Below, one piece after another: positions 34,903 through 46,904 of a stretch of 64,000 bases of DNA. The DNA is from Plectrocnemia conspersa (Eukaryota; Arthropoda; Insecta; Trichoptera; Polycentropodidae): contig VTFK01000583.1 in NCBI GenBank assembly GCA_009617715.1, positions 1 through 64,000 on the forward strand, written 5' to 3'. The notes beneath the pieces are model-generated. The model was not told the DNA's origin. It made no database searches and saw only the letters and a list, made by a program, of their open reading frames with translations. Position 1 is the first letter of the stretch, and every line of letters starts with the position of its first letter. Position numbers and translations under genes: made by a program.

Positions 34903-35094
34903 ACTTTTTTAATGTTTAAATAAATAACATGCATATTTCTGTCCAAATTCAAGGGAAAATAAATTTCTCAGCTTGTTCTTCCAAATAACATCCATGGAAT
35001 CACTTCGTCAAACAAAACAAAATCTTTTAAAATCATTTGCTTTACTAATAAATTACCTGATTTGTATATAAAATTACTCTCGGATTATTTTAAA

Positions 35095-35680
35095 ACTTAA
35101 CGGGCTGAGACAAGGCAATGCTTTCGCATGCCTGCTCTTTAATATAGACATCGAAAAGTCATCTGGGTTTGGGTGAAATTGAACTATGGTGACAAAAAGT
35201 AGTGTAAATCAAGACAATATCCGCTTTAACGATATTTGTCTGTTATTTTTCATTAACTCAAAAAAATGATAGGAGATAAGTTTTAGCCAACAGATGTTTA
35301 TTTGGTCTGCAAACGAATAAATACTTTAAAAGCACCCATATATCTAAAATACCTATTTTTCTGTCACAGTACTTTTTTAAAAATGATTAAAATTAAATTT
35401 TCTTGCACGGAACCACCCATTCTTATGCAGCGGTATAAAATTATACAGCCGTTGTAAAACATTAAAAAATTCTTATAAATGATAATTTTCTAGGATATTT
35501 TTGAAATTAAATGATCGGAAAGGGATTAATGGACATGTCTAAACAAGACTCTTCAAATATATGGACACTGACTACCAGCGGTTCTCGATGATACTTGTCT
35601 TCGTCTATACAGCAACGAACTGTATAACGAGTTGTATCAAGAGTCTGGTGCCGTCAAGTATATGCGAATGCTCGGCTAAC
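35095..35680 (+). pseudogene. Decayed non-LTR retrotransposon (LINE) fragment
   Basis: At 35099-35158 the plus strand translates NGLRQGNAFACLLFNIDIEK, a clear match to the reverse-transcriptase motif NGLRQGDxLSxLLFN. At 35599-35676, in the same orientation and in the expected order, it reads LRLYSNELYNELYQESG followed by AVKYMRM, like the C-terminal region of LINE polyproteins of the RRYNxELYxLYxExxIVKxIK type. The intervening 440 bp has lost the frame and the catalytic FADD box is not visible. No function is possible; RTE-like clade is a guess. Confidence 0.7.
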
Positions 35681-35689
35681 TCAATTCCA

Positions 35690-36560
35690 ATTTCAGTTGA
35701 TCAAATATTATATCTGAATGTTCTAAATCATGAATAGTCGGTCGTGGGATGGCGCGTTTTCCAAACGAATGCCCGAAAACATGATTTTTATGCGTGTTGT
35801 TGTACAAAAACATTGAAATTTTGAACATAAATCAATTTCGCGGGTCCGGGTGCGTCCGATTAATTTTCACGTCGCAGCCACGGACACGGCCCGGGGGTCC
35901 TCCGGACCAGGTCCGGACGCTTGTCGTACGTCAGCGTGTATTCCCGCGATGACGAATCCGGCGTGTAGGCGCGCAGCGGGGGCGGAGGGACGCGGGGGAG
36001 TCCCGAGACGAGAGGGGCGCGGAGGGGAGGGCGCAGCATCCTCCGGCGCCGGCGGCTCAGTGCCGTCCAGACGCCCGGCGTCGCGCACACCCGAGATGTG
36101 AACGCCCGCAGGCGCTTGCCCGATACAAAACCGACACACGACCGACCCACGTCGAACGAATCTTTTACTTTTTCGTTGCTTCCGTACCGTTTTGTTTTTG
36201 ATGAGAGATAAAAAAACGCGCCGGAAAAACCGCTTAGTGCCAAACAAATCCCAACAAAATCCAAACACAATCCAAACGTCAAAAATAACCCGCTTATCAT
36301 TTGCTGAATGTCGATGTTTAGTTTGCGTGTTTAAACAGTTTGTCGATAAAAGAAGTTGTTAAAAAAATAATTAATAATAAATGCATCAGTGTCGCCGTAA
36401 ACGCACTGTAGTCGCGATCATTTCGCATCGAACACACACTTCGACCGCTCGCGGACGATCGATTCAATTATTGTGCACGCATTTGAGAAAACATGATTTG
36501 TGCGCCGCACACTACCGTCGCTAGATGACGCAAAATCAAAAAACTATAATGGACAGAACA
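35690..36560. promoter_or_regulatory. Strongest CpG island of the window, candidate promoter or 5' exon
   Basis: 35840-36120 is the G/C and CpG peak of the window, flanked on the right by 36130-36560 with many CGA/CGC words and ACACACTTCGACCGCTCGCG at 36431. Both minus frames are open for 400 bp, as is one plus frame, which is what G/C richness alone produces. The pattern suits a transcription start region, probably with transcription to the left, but no TATA box or clear donor was found. Confidence 0.4.
35860..36300 (-). CDS. Possible 146-codon open frame in the CpG island
   Basis: Minus frame beginning MISGLFLTFGLCLDFVG and ending with the charged stretch SSSREYTLTYDKRPDLVRR. The N-terminal 25 residues are hydrophobic and could be read as a signal anchor, but they come from A/T-rich DNA, while the rest is arginine- and proline-rich from the CpG island. 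A second minus frame (35867-36268) is open over nearly the same span. No family recognised; likely chance. Confidence 0.15.
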   Translation of the reverse strand: MISGLFLTFGLCLDFVGICLALSGFSGAFFYLSSKTKRYGSNEKVKDSFDVGRSCVGFVSGKRLRAFTSRVCATPGVWTALSRRRRRMLRPPLRAPLVSGLPRVPPPPLRAYTPDSSSREYTLTYDKRPDLVRRTPGPCPWLRREN

Positions 36561-37429
36561 GTGCGCCGAAAGATTATTTTAAAACTATTAATAATATAGA
36601 AGTACAAAAAGATAATATAAATAAATATATTTTGTAAATGTGAACGATCGGCGTGTAAAACAACAACGTCATATATAAAAATCATACAGGGTCAATTTTT
36701 TATAATATTATGTAAATAAATAATAATTGTGATCATTTTTTATACTACGATAATAATTAATCTATAACGTAATACATATAAATAATATAAATTTAACGCG
36801 CGATCGAAAGACTGGCAAATCGACCAAAAATTGTTAAAACGCAGATTGTATTATCATATCGTGGCGCAGTATTTTTTAATTAAAAATAAATAAGAAGATG
36901 TCGCTCTCGGATCGTTCATGTAGTAAACAGAACGCAACTGGTGATTCGGCTCTAAAGGCTTTCGTCGTTTCTTCTGCGAGGAGGTGAAGAGTACGTTTCT
37001 CCGGTAAAGGTAAAAATACAGTAGTAATAGGTTCTAATCCCGCGTTTGGATAACGCGAGTTTTTTTTTGTGATCTAGTACGTGTCCATTATTAACGAAAC
37101 GCTAGCGAACATCTCGTGATATCATTTTTTAATTTATAATTGTGATGAAATGTATCAATAGAGCGTGAAAACCCTTGTTGTATGTATTGTAGATATAAAA
37201 AAACATATCCATTTAAGACGCCATTTGGCCCAAAATTTTATCAACAAAATGTGTATCAATTTTTGTATTTTAAATATGATAAAGATATAGTAATTAAAAA
37301 CTCAAAAAATACATCCCATTATACTAATATTTTGTTATATACTTATTAAATATTTTTTTTAAATATTTAAATAATATAAATTGACTTATTTTTTATGCAA
37401 GAGATTAAACGATTTTTTTTATTTAATAA
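36561..37429. other. Transition from CpG island to A/T spacer
   Basis: 36880-37060 is mixed composition (GGCTCTAAAGGCTTTCGTCG; CGCGTTTGGATAACGCG stem at 37043-37059). 37150-37429 is A/T-rich. No gene. Confidence 0.35.
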
Positions 37430-39560
37430 ATATATTATTTATTAAATATAAACGGTCAGTAAAGCTATGTTTGCCATACTTTTGAATTATTTATATATTT
37501 AAATATCAATTGTAATATTTCAACATATTTTAAAGTTCTGATAAATTATAATATTGTCTCAGATATATTAAAAATAAAATATTATTTTTTTAATTTTATT
37601 TATATGAAATTATTTCAAAATTTTATCGATTATACTATTGGAGTATTAAATTTTAATTTTTAAAATCCGCTGATAATTTTTTAAATTATTTAAAATATTT
37701 TTTAGTTAATTAGCTAATTAAATAAAAGAAAGGACCACATGGGCTACCTATTATTTTGTTATATATGTTTTGTTCATATTTGGATAATATCTAATTTTTC
37801 CTTCAGATTTATTGCATTAATATATTTATTATTATTAGATAAACCTATATCGTGACATTTTATATTTATTACTCATGGAAATTATAGTAAATTTAAAGGT
37901 AGCAACAAATTTGAGTAATTAAATTTGGATTTTTACATAAGTTTTGTTATATTTTTAAAATATATTTTCAGTAGATCAATTTAAATTTTTTCAATTAACT
38001 GAAAAAAAGGATGATATGGGCTACATTTAAATGGGCCGTATTAATGTTTTTTATATATTACATGTTTTATTGTTTTTATTATTTGTATATGTTTAATGAT
38101 AGACACATCTATATTATTAGATAAACTGATATCGTAATAGTCATAAAATTAGTTTAAATTAACTACTTTTACCATTCATCTTAATTTTAATTAATTTAAA
38201 AAGAGCAATACGTTTAAATCTGAAATTTTTAGATTAACTTTGTATATTACAATTCGTTTTTATTATAAAAATTTTAATTTTCTTTTTTATGTTATAATTG
38301 TTTTTTATTATGAAAATTTTCAATTTTCTTATTTAAATAAAAAAAAATCAAATAGGCAGTTAATATATGGGCCATTTATGATTTATTTATCTAGTAAGTT
38401 TTGTTATTATTTTGCTACTTTTATATGTTTATTAATAAGCAATTCAAATTTGATATCTTAAATTTACAGAAAATACCTTAGGGTAGTATAAATTAATTGA
38501 ATTTAAATATATATGTATGAAATATAATATTCATAAAAAATGTAAGCAATATAAAAAGCTCAATAAATTATAGTAACTAAATTTTATGATTAGCTTTTTA
38601 AATCGTTTTGTATGTTATACTTTTTTTTCAATAGATCAATTACAATTTTTTTTCAATTAGATAAGATAGGCAACATTTAAATTGCGCTATTTGTAATTTA
38701 TTTATATTGTATGTTTCGTTATTATTTGGATAATCACATTTTTGCCCTAATTTTTGTTACTTTTATATGTTTATTAATAAACAATGAAATATTTTTAGAT
38801 TTACGGTATTGTAAAATTAACGAAAAATACATTCGAATTATTTGAAATTTTCCAATATATAATTTTCATATGAAATACAATTAATTGAAAAGGGCAAAAA
38901 ATTAGAGTTAATAAATCTGGATTTTTGAAATTAGTTTTGTAAACCGTTATATATGTTTTTTATTACAATTTTCGATAAAGACCGTTTTATATGTTTTTCG
39001 TGATTAGATAAAGACAGATCATACGGGAAACTTTTAAATGCGCCACATAACATTTTTTAAATAATTCGTTTGGTTGTTATTCCGACAATATCATGTTTTG
39101 CATTAAGTTTTGTTAATCTTATTTTGTAGATTAATATTATTAATGAAAAAAAAATCGTTTAATTAACATAAAATTCATAAAACTAATTAAAATCAACTGA
39201 AATTTTACTATACATAATATTAATGTAAAAAACAATTTGGAAAGAATAACAGATTAAGTTTATACACTGTTTTTTATGTTATAAATAATTTTTCAATAAA
39301 TCAATACAATTTTAATCAATTAAATAAGGTTGTATTAAAATGCACCGCATAAGTTTTTTTTTATATAATATGTTTTGTTGTTCCTTTTTTTATTTTTTTA
39401 GTAATAAATTAACAATTTAATATAATAGATAATAAACATTTAAATATTAACATAAAATAAGTATAAATTAACCAATATTTACTCGTGGATTTTTTTCAAT
39501 TGCATATTTAATACTCATGGCAATCAATTAAATGCTCATTTTTTATGAATAAATGCTCAA
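37430..39560. repeat. Degenerate tandem array, unit about 310 bp, six units
   Basis: A GGGCTACATTTAAATGGGCC-like segment recurs near 37739, 38018, 38350, 38655, 39017 and 39325. It is followed by TTATATA-TATGTTTTGTTATTATTTGGATAAT, then TTTTATATGTTTATTAATA and TTAGATAAACTGATATCGTAA, then a GATCAATT-AAATTTTTTTCAATTA segment. Intervals are 278-362 bp, about twice the unit of the other arrays. Confidence 0.7.
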
Positions 39561-39589
39561 CTACGTTTAATTTAAACATACAGTAATAT

Positions 39590-40470
39590 TATTATTAATA
39601 TATGGCTAATTGAATATTAACGATCAGTAACTTTTTAGAAAACGATCAATTAAGCTCTAATTTCGGCTCTTAATACTCTATAAATATATTTTTTATCAAA
39701 CCGATCTTAAAATACTATTCCAAGTATATGTGATTTTTATAAAACATTTTTTATTTTTATTGAGCCCTTCATTTCATAACTAAAATTATTATCACATTAC
39801 CATAATCTGTTATGAAAATAGCAACATTAAATTAAAACATGACTGTTGATATAAAAACCAGATTCAGATTGCTTAATTGATCAATAAGAAGCAAAAGTAC
39901 TGACGCAAAAACTTTTTTTACGCCTAAAATTTTTTAGATTTTTTTAGATGACACAAATTTAACAACAGATATTTATTGACCGTTTATCAACTGACCGTGT
40001 ATTTAAGTTAATATTTTTCTACTACTACCTATTCCATTGAATTACTGCCAAACCAAAAAACTTATACACGACCTTAAACAAATATGTTGCGTAGATATTT
40101 ATCATTTTTTTCTGATATTTTTTTAAGCAAAAAAATATGTATAATTTTATACCGCAATATTTTTCAACAAAAAATAAAGACGTATTTTCTTAAACTACAA
40201 ATTCAATTTTGCTTAACCGAAATCAAAGCATTGTTTTTAAATATCATTAAAAATTTGTTGAATTGTAATATAAATAATACTGAACGTATTTTCATAAAAA
40301 ATATGATATCTTATAATTTTATCTGAGAACCCAACGTCTACTCTAATGATACATTTCGTCACAAATTTATACCTGATTTTTAATTTTTTTTAGACATACA
40401 CAAAATAAAAATAAAAAGTGATGATTATATGACGAACACTCAAATGATCGAACAATTACTACTGATCGTT
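39590..40470 (+). repeat. ACTGACCGTTTAT array, third locus
   Basis: TATTGACCGTTTATCAACTG followed by ACCGTGTATTT (39974-40005), GATCAGTAACTTTTTAG (39623), TTAAGCTCTAATTTCGGCTC (39650, cf. 7074 AAAGCTCTGATTGCGG) and ATTACTACTGATCGTTAT (40455). Same family as 7.05-8.4 kb, same orientation. Directly abuts the 310-bp array. Confidence 0.6.
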
Positions 40471-40682
40471 ATAATGACGCGTCGGAAAAGGTGTAGATGA
40501 TCTTTAAAAGAATGACTATTGTGATCCAAAAACGAAAAGTTAAAAACGATAAACAGTTATTGTAATAAATAATATAAAGTTGACAAGATGGATAACGACA
40601 AAGACGTAAACAACAGTTAATTTGTTGTGTGTTGTTGATATCCCGTTTTTTGGTTTGTTATGTTACTGTGTGACCCAAGAAG
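40471..40682. other. Unique stretch upstream of a candidate exon
   Basis: Contains ATGGATAACGACAAAGACG at 40588, a 10-codon frame (MDNDKDVNNS) with AAG before the ATG, and a pyrimidine/T-rich stretch CCCGTTTTTTGGTTTGTTAT (40643-40662) that could serve as a polypyrimidine tract. Confidence 0.3.
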
Positions 40683-40783
40683 TCTTTTGTGAAGGAGGAA
40701 CAATTAAAAATTAGAAAGTTGCACAAGCCCGGCGACCATTCATCCAAATTACCGAGGGTGGCCCAGAAGGGAAAGTCTACGAG
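40683..40783 (+). CDS. Candidate coding exon with strong 5' splice site
   Basis: Ends in ACGAG|GTAAGA, a near-consensus donor at 40783/40784. One frame is open from a TGA at 40671 to the donor and gives a basic, protein-like peptide containing KIRKLHKPGDHSSKLPRVAQ, phase 2 at the donor. AAG at 40677-40679 or 40680-40682, after a T-rich tract, could be the acceptor. Codon composition is balanced, unlike the A/T flanks. I do not recognise the protein. It might also be the end of a non-coding first exon. If real, transcription is left to right, consistent with the + strand junction at 30777. Confidence 0.35.
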
Positions 40784-41660
40784 GTAAGAATTCATAATAG
40801 ATTTTTTCGCCCTTGAATATTTTGGTTATACAATATATATACAATAGTTTTCGTTGCTTATTCATCTTATTTTGCTATTATGCAAATGTGAAAGCTTTGA
40901 CTATACAATATCTATAAGTATGTAACACGTTGCAAAACTGTATTTTTTTCTCTATATTGTATTATATATTTACATATTTTGTAATTAAATTTAATTATAA
41001 TTTATGGTAGTGTTTTTTTATTAATTTGATTTCTAAGCACTGTTAATTTTTATAGGCGGGCGTTTTGCAATTTTAATTAATTGTATTTTACTTATAAATA
41101 GTGTAATTTATTATAGTTTTGCTATTTTAGTTCGGCCTCATTCGAGTGATTTATTATTTTTGCGCAATAAAATTGAAGAAGAAGGAAAAGCGCAAACAGA
41201 ACAAAATCAAAGCATGTTGTACACACAAGCAAATCGGATGATAGCCCTGCCAAGATATGAGATGTTTTTCTTTTACAATTTCCGCGTTTTCTGCTCGCGG
41301 AAAAAATTACAATTGCTAATTCTCCCTCCAGCTTTCGTAACAAGCTGCAATCCGAAAATTTGCATACACCTCGATGCGTTTTCGTCGATTTTTTCATGTT
41401 CCTCCGCTTGAAATTTGCATATACTGGAATAAAAAAATAATAATATAATACGTACACGTGAATTTTTTGAACAGGCACAGCGGAAATTTATAGATCTAAG
41501 CCATCTTTCCGGTAGAATCTTCCGGCCGAATCAGCCGGTCGTAAATTAATGCGAGATGATTCCGTCAGACAGCAGTATTTTAATTACTCGTTTTCGGATG
41601 ATTTATGGGATGCTGCACGTTAATTTCAAACATGGCCTTATTTTGGATAAATATGACAAT
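40784..41660. promoter_or_regulatory. Spacer then candidate enhancer with Abd-B/Caudal-like sites
   Basis: 40784-41120 is A/T-rich. 41150-41660 is unique sequence; 41515-41640 contains GGTCGTAAATTAATGCG (posterior-Hox-type TTTACGAC on the other strand), GATGATTTATGGG (Caudal-like) and TTAATTACTCG. The minus frame 41122-41478 (118 codons) has no domain or splice support. Function inferred from motifs. Confidence 0.3.
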
Positions 41661-42779
41661 TTTTCATCCACTATCTGCGATCGAGTTTAATTAATACGAG
41701 CGCAACCGTAAAAAACGTAAATTAAAAATCGCTTGCACAGTAACTATAAATAATTGAGATTTTTGCTACTGAAGCAAAATACAAATTAAATTGTTAGATG
41801 ATACGTGTAATAATTTATTTCAATGACAATTATTAAAACATGTTGTAAACATAACATTCTATTATATATTAATATAAATATATGTATACACATATATTAC
41901 TTGTGTCCCAAAAATTAATATTCATAAAAAAAACTAACGTTCTCTATTAATTAATCAATTAATATTTAAATCAAAATGCATTCGTTACGATCGCAATTTA
42001 TAATAATAACATGTTTGTTTTGCATTAAACTCGAAAATAACGGGTTTAATTTAACTGGGCGACATGCCAAGCATAATCATTTAAAAAGTATCAGATCATT
42101 GATTAAATATAAATTAGATATCACATACATCAAATTGTTTAAAAAACACATCTGCCAATTGTATACAACCTTAGATTATCAATTATTTCATTATAAATAT
42201 TTTACATTCTATGGATTATTTAGTAATTACATAGACACCGGTTCGATCTTATCGTTCGATCTTAATCGCGGCATAAAATAATAATTTCAAGGTACCGTAC
42301 TTTCACTGAATAAAAAATATCAATTAAATAGAAATTTATGTTTTTTTTAAATATCACCTGAACAATGCAAATCTACTGTACAATCGGATCGTATTCGTAT
42401 GCATTAGTATTTTAATTGAAAAAATGCTCGAACCATCTTGATACGAGATTGATACTTGTTATTATTGTAATTGGAGTTTCTATAACGTAATTGAAATTTA
42501 TAATATGTATCGTGGTAAACGTGTGCGTTTCTGATTTACTGATAAGTTTTTAATGGATGTAAATCGAATTTTCCGAAATCATAACGTGAATCTTGCTTTT
42601 GGGTATAATTGGAAAATTTTAATGTACAATATTAAGGTACCATATCGTTATAAAGTCAGATTTGTCCTAAATGCATAGAAATTTATTCGTTTTAGTTATC
42701 AGAACAGAAAGGCCATTCGTAAACAAGTTTGTTCATTATAAAAATTTGACGAATCAAGATAATTCTGTTATCCCTTAAA
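41661..42779. other. Spacer, mostly A/T-rich
   Basis: 42230-42680 is slightly less A/T-rich (GGTTCGATCTTATCGTTCG at 42240). The plus frame 41976-42281 lacks any supporting signal. No gene. Confidence 0.4.
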
Positions 42780-43183
42780 AACCACCTAAACCGGACCTTT
42801 ACTTAACCCCCCCCCATACTTACGAATAATTTTTTTTTTAATTATATGATTTAAAAAATATTTGAAAATAGCCTTCCTTTTAATATAAGAACTGATACTA
42901 TTTTTCATATAATTATCTGATATATATGGTTGTTTTAAGAATGTATCATAAGCTCTTGGCCCCCCCCCCCATCTCACCATTTGATATGCTAAATCATGCG
43001 CAAAACGAAGTATTTTCGTCTCAAGTGACGAACGTAAGAACAAGCATTTTTTTTAAAAACAGTTTTTACAACTATAGCATCGTATATCAATGTTGTATTT
43101 CGTTTTAACCCAACCAACCATAAAACATATATTTAAAGGCAATACCTATAATATACCTACATACACAAGTTTGAGAATCACTG
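42780..43183 (-). mobile_element. hAT-like remnant with C-runs
   Basis: From 43183 the minus strand reads CAGTGATTCTCAAACTTGTG, a close match to hAT termini. Two C-runs (42807-42816, 42960-42970) lie within 400 bp upstream, as in hAT-type miniature elements that carry GGCCCCCC blocks near the ends. The left terminus is not found and the interior frame (42786-43043 minus) is not a transposase. Left boundary is approximate. Confidence 0.4.
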
Positions 43184-43860
43184 ATCAACTATTACGCATT
43201 ACGTTTAATTTCCAACCCTTATTAATAGGCCACGTAAAGATTTTATTTCTTGTCAGTTATAGTTTTTAATTTATGTACAATATTAATAATTTTAATATTA
43301 GGTGACACATCAGAAATTTTAGACTTCAAAATTATGTGTTGAAAATTAAAAATAAAGCTAGTGAAATTTAAAAAATCGTAAAACAAATGTAATTTTAATT
43401 AACTTTCTTGTAGTATTTTGATGGGTCCTAAACTTAGTCTTACCATCTTATTTTTTAAATTTATTTTTAATATATTTCAATACCAATAAGTCATATTTTT
43501 ATTTATTACTATATTATAAGTTATTTCTGATTATTTTACAACTTTGATAATCTTTATGAATAAACATATTTATTTAACCTTAAATATCACATTAAAAATT
43601 ATGTAGATCTTTTTTTTTCTATGAGAAAAAAATATTATAAAAAAATGACCTGATTTTTGTTCAAAATTTTGATGGTTTCAATTTATATACGTATTAAGAT
43701 TAAATAGAATATGTATGTATGTATAAATTAAATGAGTGAATTAGGTTATAGATAACGTAAACAATTTATAATCAGTAGAAATGAAGGTCATAAGAAAGTT
43801 AATCTTTGAATTTGTAAAGTCCTTTGAAACTTAATGGTACATAAAATAAGATAAATTTTT
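43184..43860. other. AT-rich spacer
   Basis: No gene. Confidence 0.4.
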
Positions 43861-44700
43861 CCCTCGCATCACATTCCAATTTTGTCGATTTTCGCTTCTT
43901 TCAAAATAAAAAAATCGTTCCCCGCCCTCGGAGGGCCGAAAGGCCGATAAGCCCTGCGTCTAGTTGTTATGCAGCAAGGGTCCCGCGTCGTGATTTGTGC
44001 CCTCGCCACCCCGAAACCTCGAGAGTGGATGGATTACCCGCCTTTCGACACCCAAACCACCCCATAACCCACCCCCTTGGCCTAACATATTTACGTCAAC
44101 ACTCTGCGAAGTAATAAAACGCTCCGATCACCCCGAGACACGTACCGAAGGAATACAAAATAGGACCTATCCCAGAGCTGAGACACTTAAACCGAACTAC
44201 GTGCCAAAATTACTGCACCTCTCCGAATGCTTACTACCAATGTTGACAATAACGTAAACACAATCAATAGCTTAATTCTGATATTATTAATTTGCTAATC
44301 TAATGACACAATCGAAAAAATCTTTTATTTTGGTTCACACTGTATTTATCTACATAATAAAAAATAAATAGGGACCCGTCCGTGGACGGCAATTAGGCGC
44401 ACGGTGTTCAATACCCACAAAACAATAGATACCTGCGATCGTACCCTGTAATTTTAATTTGGTAACATCAATTACGCAGATCACGCACCACCGCACTACA
44501 AGGTGCAGTACATATATATGTATGTATGTAGGTACCTTGGGACAAATGGCTTCATCGGTGTGTTCTCACGCGTGCTGGGACGAATGAAAAAGAAATACCA
44601 AGTCGCATTTTAATAATAACGCGGCCCATTGACCCGGAAAAGACCATTATGGCAAAACGTGGAGGTCAATGCTGGAAATGATGATCTATTCGATTGCGAT
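43861..44700. promoter_or_regulatory. CpG-containing unique block, candidate enhancer
   Basis: 43910-44260 is C-rich on the plus strand, with compact stems (CCCTCGGAGGG at 43925; GGCCGAAAGGCC at 43934). 44600-44700 has nuclear-receptor half sites TTGACCC (44628) and GGAGGTCAATG (44661). The plus frame 43997-44257 has no domain. Regulatory role inferred. Confidence 0.3.
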
Positions 44701-46904
44701 TGGAATTGAGTGATTTCTCCATTGTTGTGTTTTGTGAAGGTGTTTCTAAATAAAAAAATATATTTTGTGAAATCTGATTTTAAATTTAAAAAAATATGGA
44801 CGAAAAAGTTTGAGAAACACCTGTTGCTATCGAATAAATGCTATATAATATAAATACATTAATTTTTAATGTAAATATAGTTAATTCGTAAAACATGTTT
44901 TTCAATGTTATTTTAATTTAATAGTAATAAAAATGTAAACCATAATATCAAAATTGCTAGGTTTTGATATCAATGAATTTTATGACGCATATAATTATTT
45001 TATTTTATTTTTATTTTGAAATATCTATTTCTTATATATATTTTTTAATTAATTTATTTAATTATTATTACGAAATTTGAGAGTCCGTTGATAATTTTAT
45101 ATAATAAATTTAGTTAAGATATGCTCCAACATTTCTAAAAATATATAAAAGCTTAAAAATCATTTATAGAGCATTTGATTTTTAGCACTGATTATTTTTG
45201 TAAACGTTGAGTTTTGTGATATTTTTTTTTAAAATATCTCAAAACTCAACGTTAAATATATATCGATGGCTTAAAGTGTAAAATTGCTAACTCCATATTT
45301 GACAACTTTACAGGAAAAACAAAAAACTAAATAGTCAACTTGAAAATAGGAAAATAAAACAATATCTCAATTTTCTTGATATGAAATTTTAGTGTTTAAT
45401 TGGAGATTTTTGAGATAGCAATTTTTTGAGCAATAGTATTTCGATTATATTTAACTCTTAAATAAATTCATTTAATTTTTAACTATTATTTTAATACTTG
45501 TGCTTGGATTATATGATAATAAAAATTATCTTATATGAGACCTTTTTTATAATAATTGTTTAATTTATAAAAGTAGTTAATATTTAGTTTTTTAATTGGA
45601 AGCTCTATTTCCTATCTATGTTTCAATTTATGTGTTTTTAAAATTATTTTTGCAAAAGTTAAGAATTATTAAATATAATCATATAGAGAGAATATGCCTT
45701 TAAGTTGAATGAAAGATACGAAACCTCAAAATATAATACATATATAAAGCAGTTTATTCCATTTATTACTTAATCATTAGTTTGATAAACATGTTTTCAG
45801 TGTTTCTTATTAAAACATAAATAAACAATTTTATATATAACTATTACTTTAAAAAAAACAATGCACTTAAATACAATAAAAAAAAATTTACATAATTTTT
45901 TTACATTTTTTTCTTAATTTTGTGAACTAAATGTATAAACAAATAGCTAAGTAGTAATATTTTACTTTTTTATATACAAATATTTTCCAATATATGTATT
46001 TTTTCAATTAATTTTACAAAATTCCGGTGATTAATAATTTTTATAAATATAGTTAATATATTACATATAAAGTTTCGTAAATGGTAGGGATATTTTTAAA
46101 TTTTTTTATCACAATAATCTGTATCTAAATATAATCTAACATAAGCTTTCATTTGTAACTACATATTCTTAATTTCGTAATCATTTTAAATTAAAAATTA
46201 AAAACAATTCAGTACCACTTAAAAAAATATATTTATAATGCATTTTTATAAATAATTTATATCTAAAAATAAAATAAGTATTTTACATAGTTGTATAAAA
46301 TATAATTTTATTATCACTTTATTTTTAATTGCGTGTGTACATTGAGTTTTCTTTAAAGCTATGTGTTAAAGTAATACAAATTTCTTTGAAACACATATAA
46401 ATTTAATTAACACTAGTGTTAATCTTAAACTTAAAACAATCCAACATAAATTATCTACAATGCTCATTCGAACTAAATAAAAAACTTTTTCCCATGTACA
46501 ACATGTCGTATACGTAGGTTGGTCCATCGCCACTAATTGAAAACGTTTCCGTGTTATAAATCAAATACCATTTGAACAAATTTTTACTATTAATTGTTTA
46601 CTGCTTTATACATACATATGTGTTAGTGCCACCTTTTTTATGTTATTAATAATATCAAACGTTCATTTTTATTAGTGATGTAATTAAAAATATAGCGCTC
46701 AAACTTGCTTTCATAATATATATTTACACAGCATTACAAATATTTTTAATTATTTAATATAATCAATTAGCGCGTACTGTATGATCTTTAAATTACAATT
46801 ACAATACAGACGACGTTTATTTGTATTTACCATTTAATTGATTTATTTATGGTAAATAGATTAAATTTAACCAATTTGTTAAATCTCAATAGTTAAAAGC
46901 TCAT
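44701..46904. other. Long A/T-rich region, possible very old array
   Basis: Scattered related phrases (AAAACATGTTTTTCAATGTT at 44891 and AACATGTTTTCAGTGTTTCT at 45788; CCGTTGATAATTTTATATAA at 45088 and CCGGTGATTAATAATTTTTA at 46023) suggest an eroded array with a long unit, but it cannot be bounded by eye. No gene. Confidence 0.35.
45203..45253. repeat. 51-nt hairpin, 23-bp arms, one mismatch
   Basis: Arms 45203-45225 and 45231-45253 (AACGTTGAGTTTTG and on) pair around a 5-nt T-rich loop. Compact and nearly perfect; a palindromic repeat or a possible small-RNA source. Confidence 0.65.

Noticed and set aside
41122..41478. 118-codon minus-strand open frame
   Set aside because: Aromatic- and lysine-rich peptide with a shadow frame on the other strand and no splice or domain support.
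42807..42970. C homopolymers as sequencing artefacts
   Set aside because: Possible in length, but their position near a hAT-like end suggests they belong to the element.
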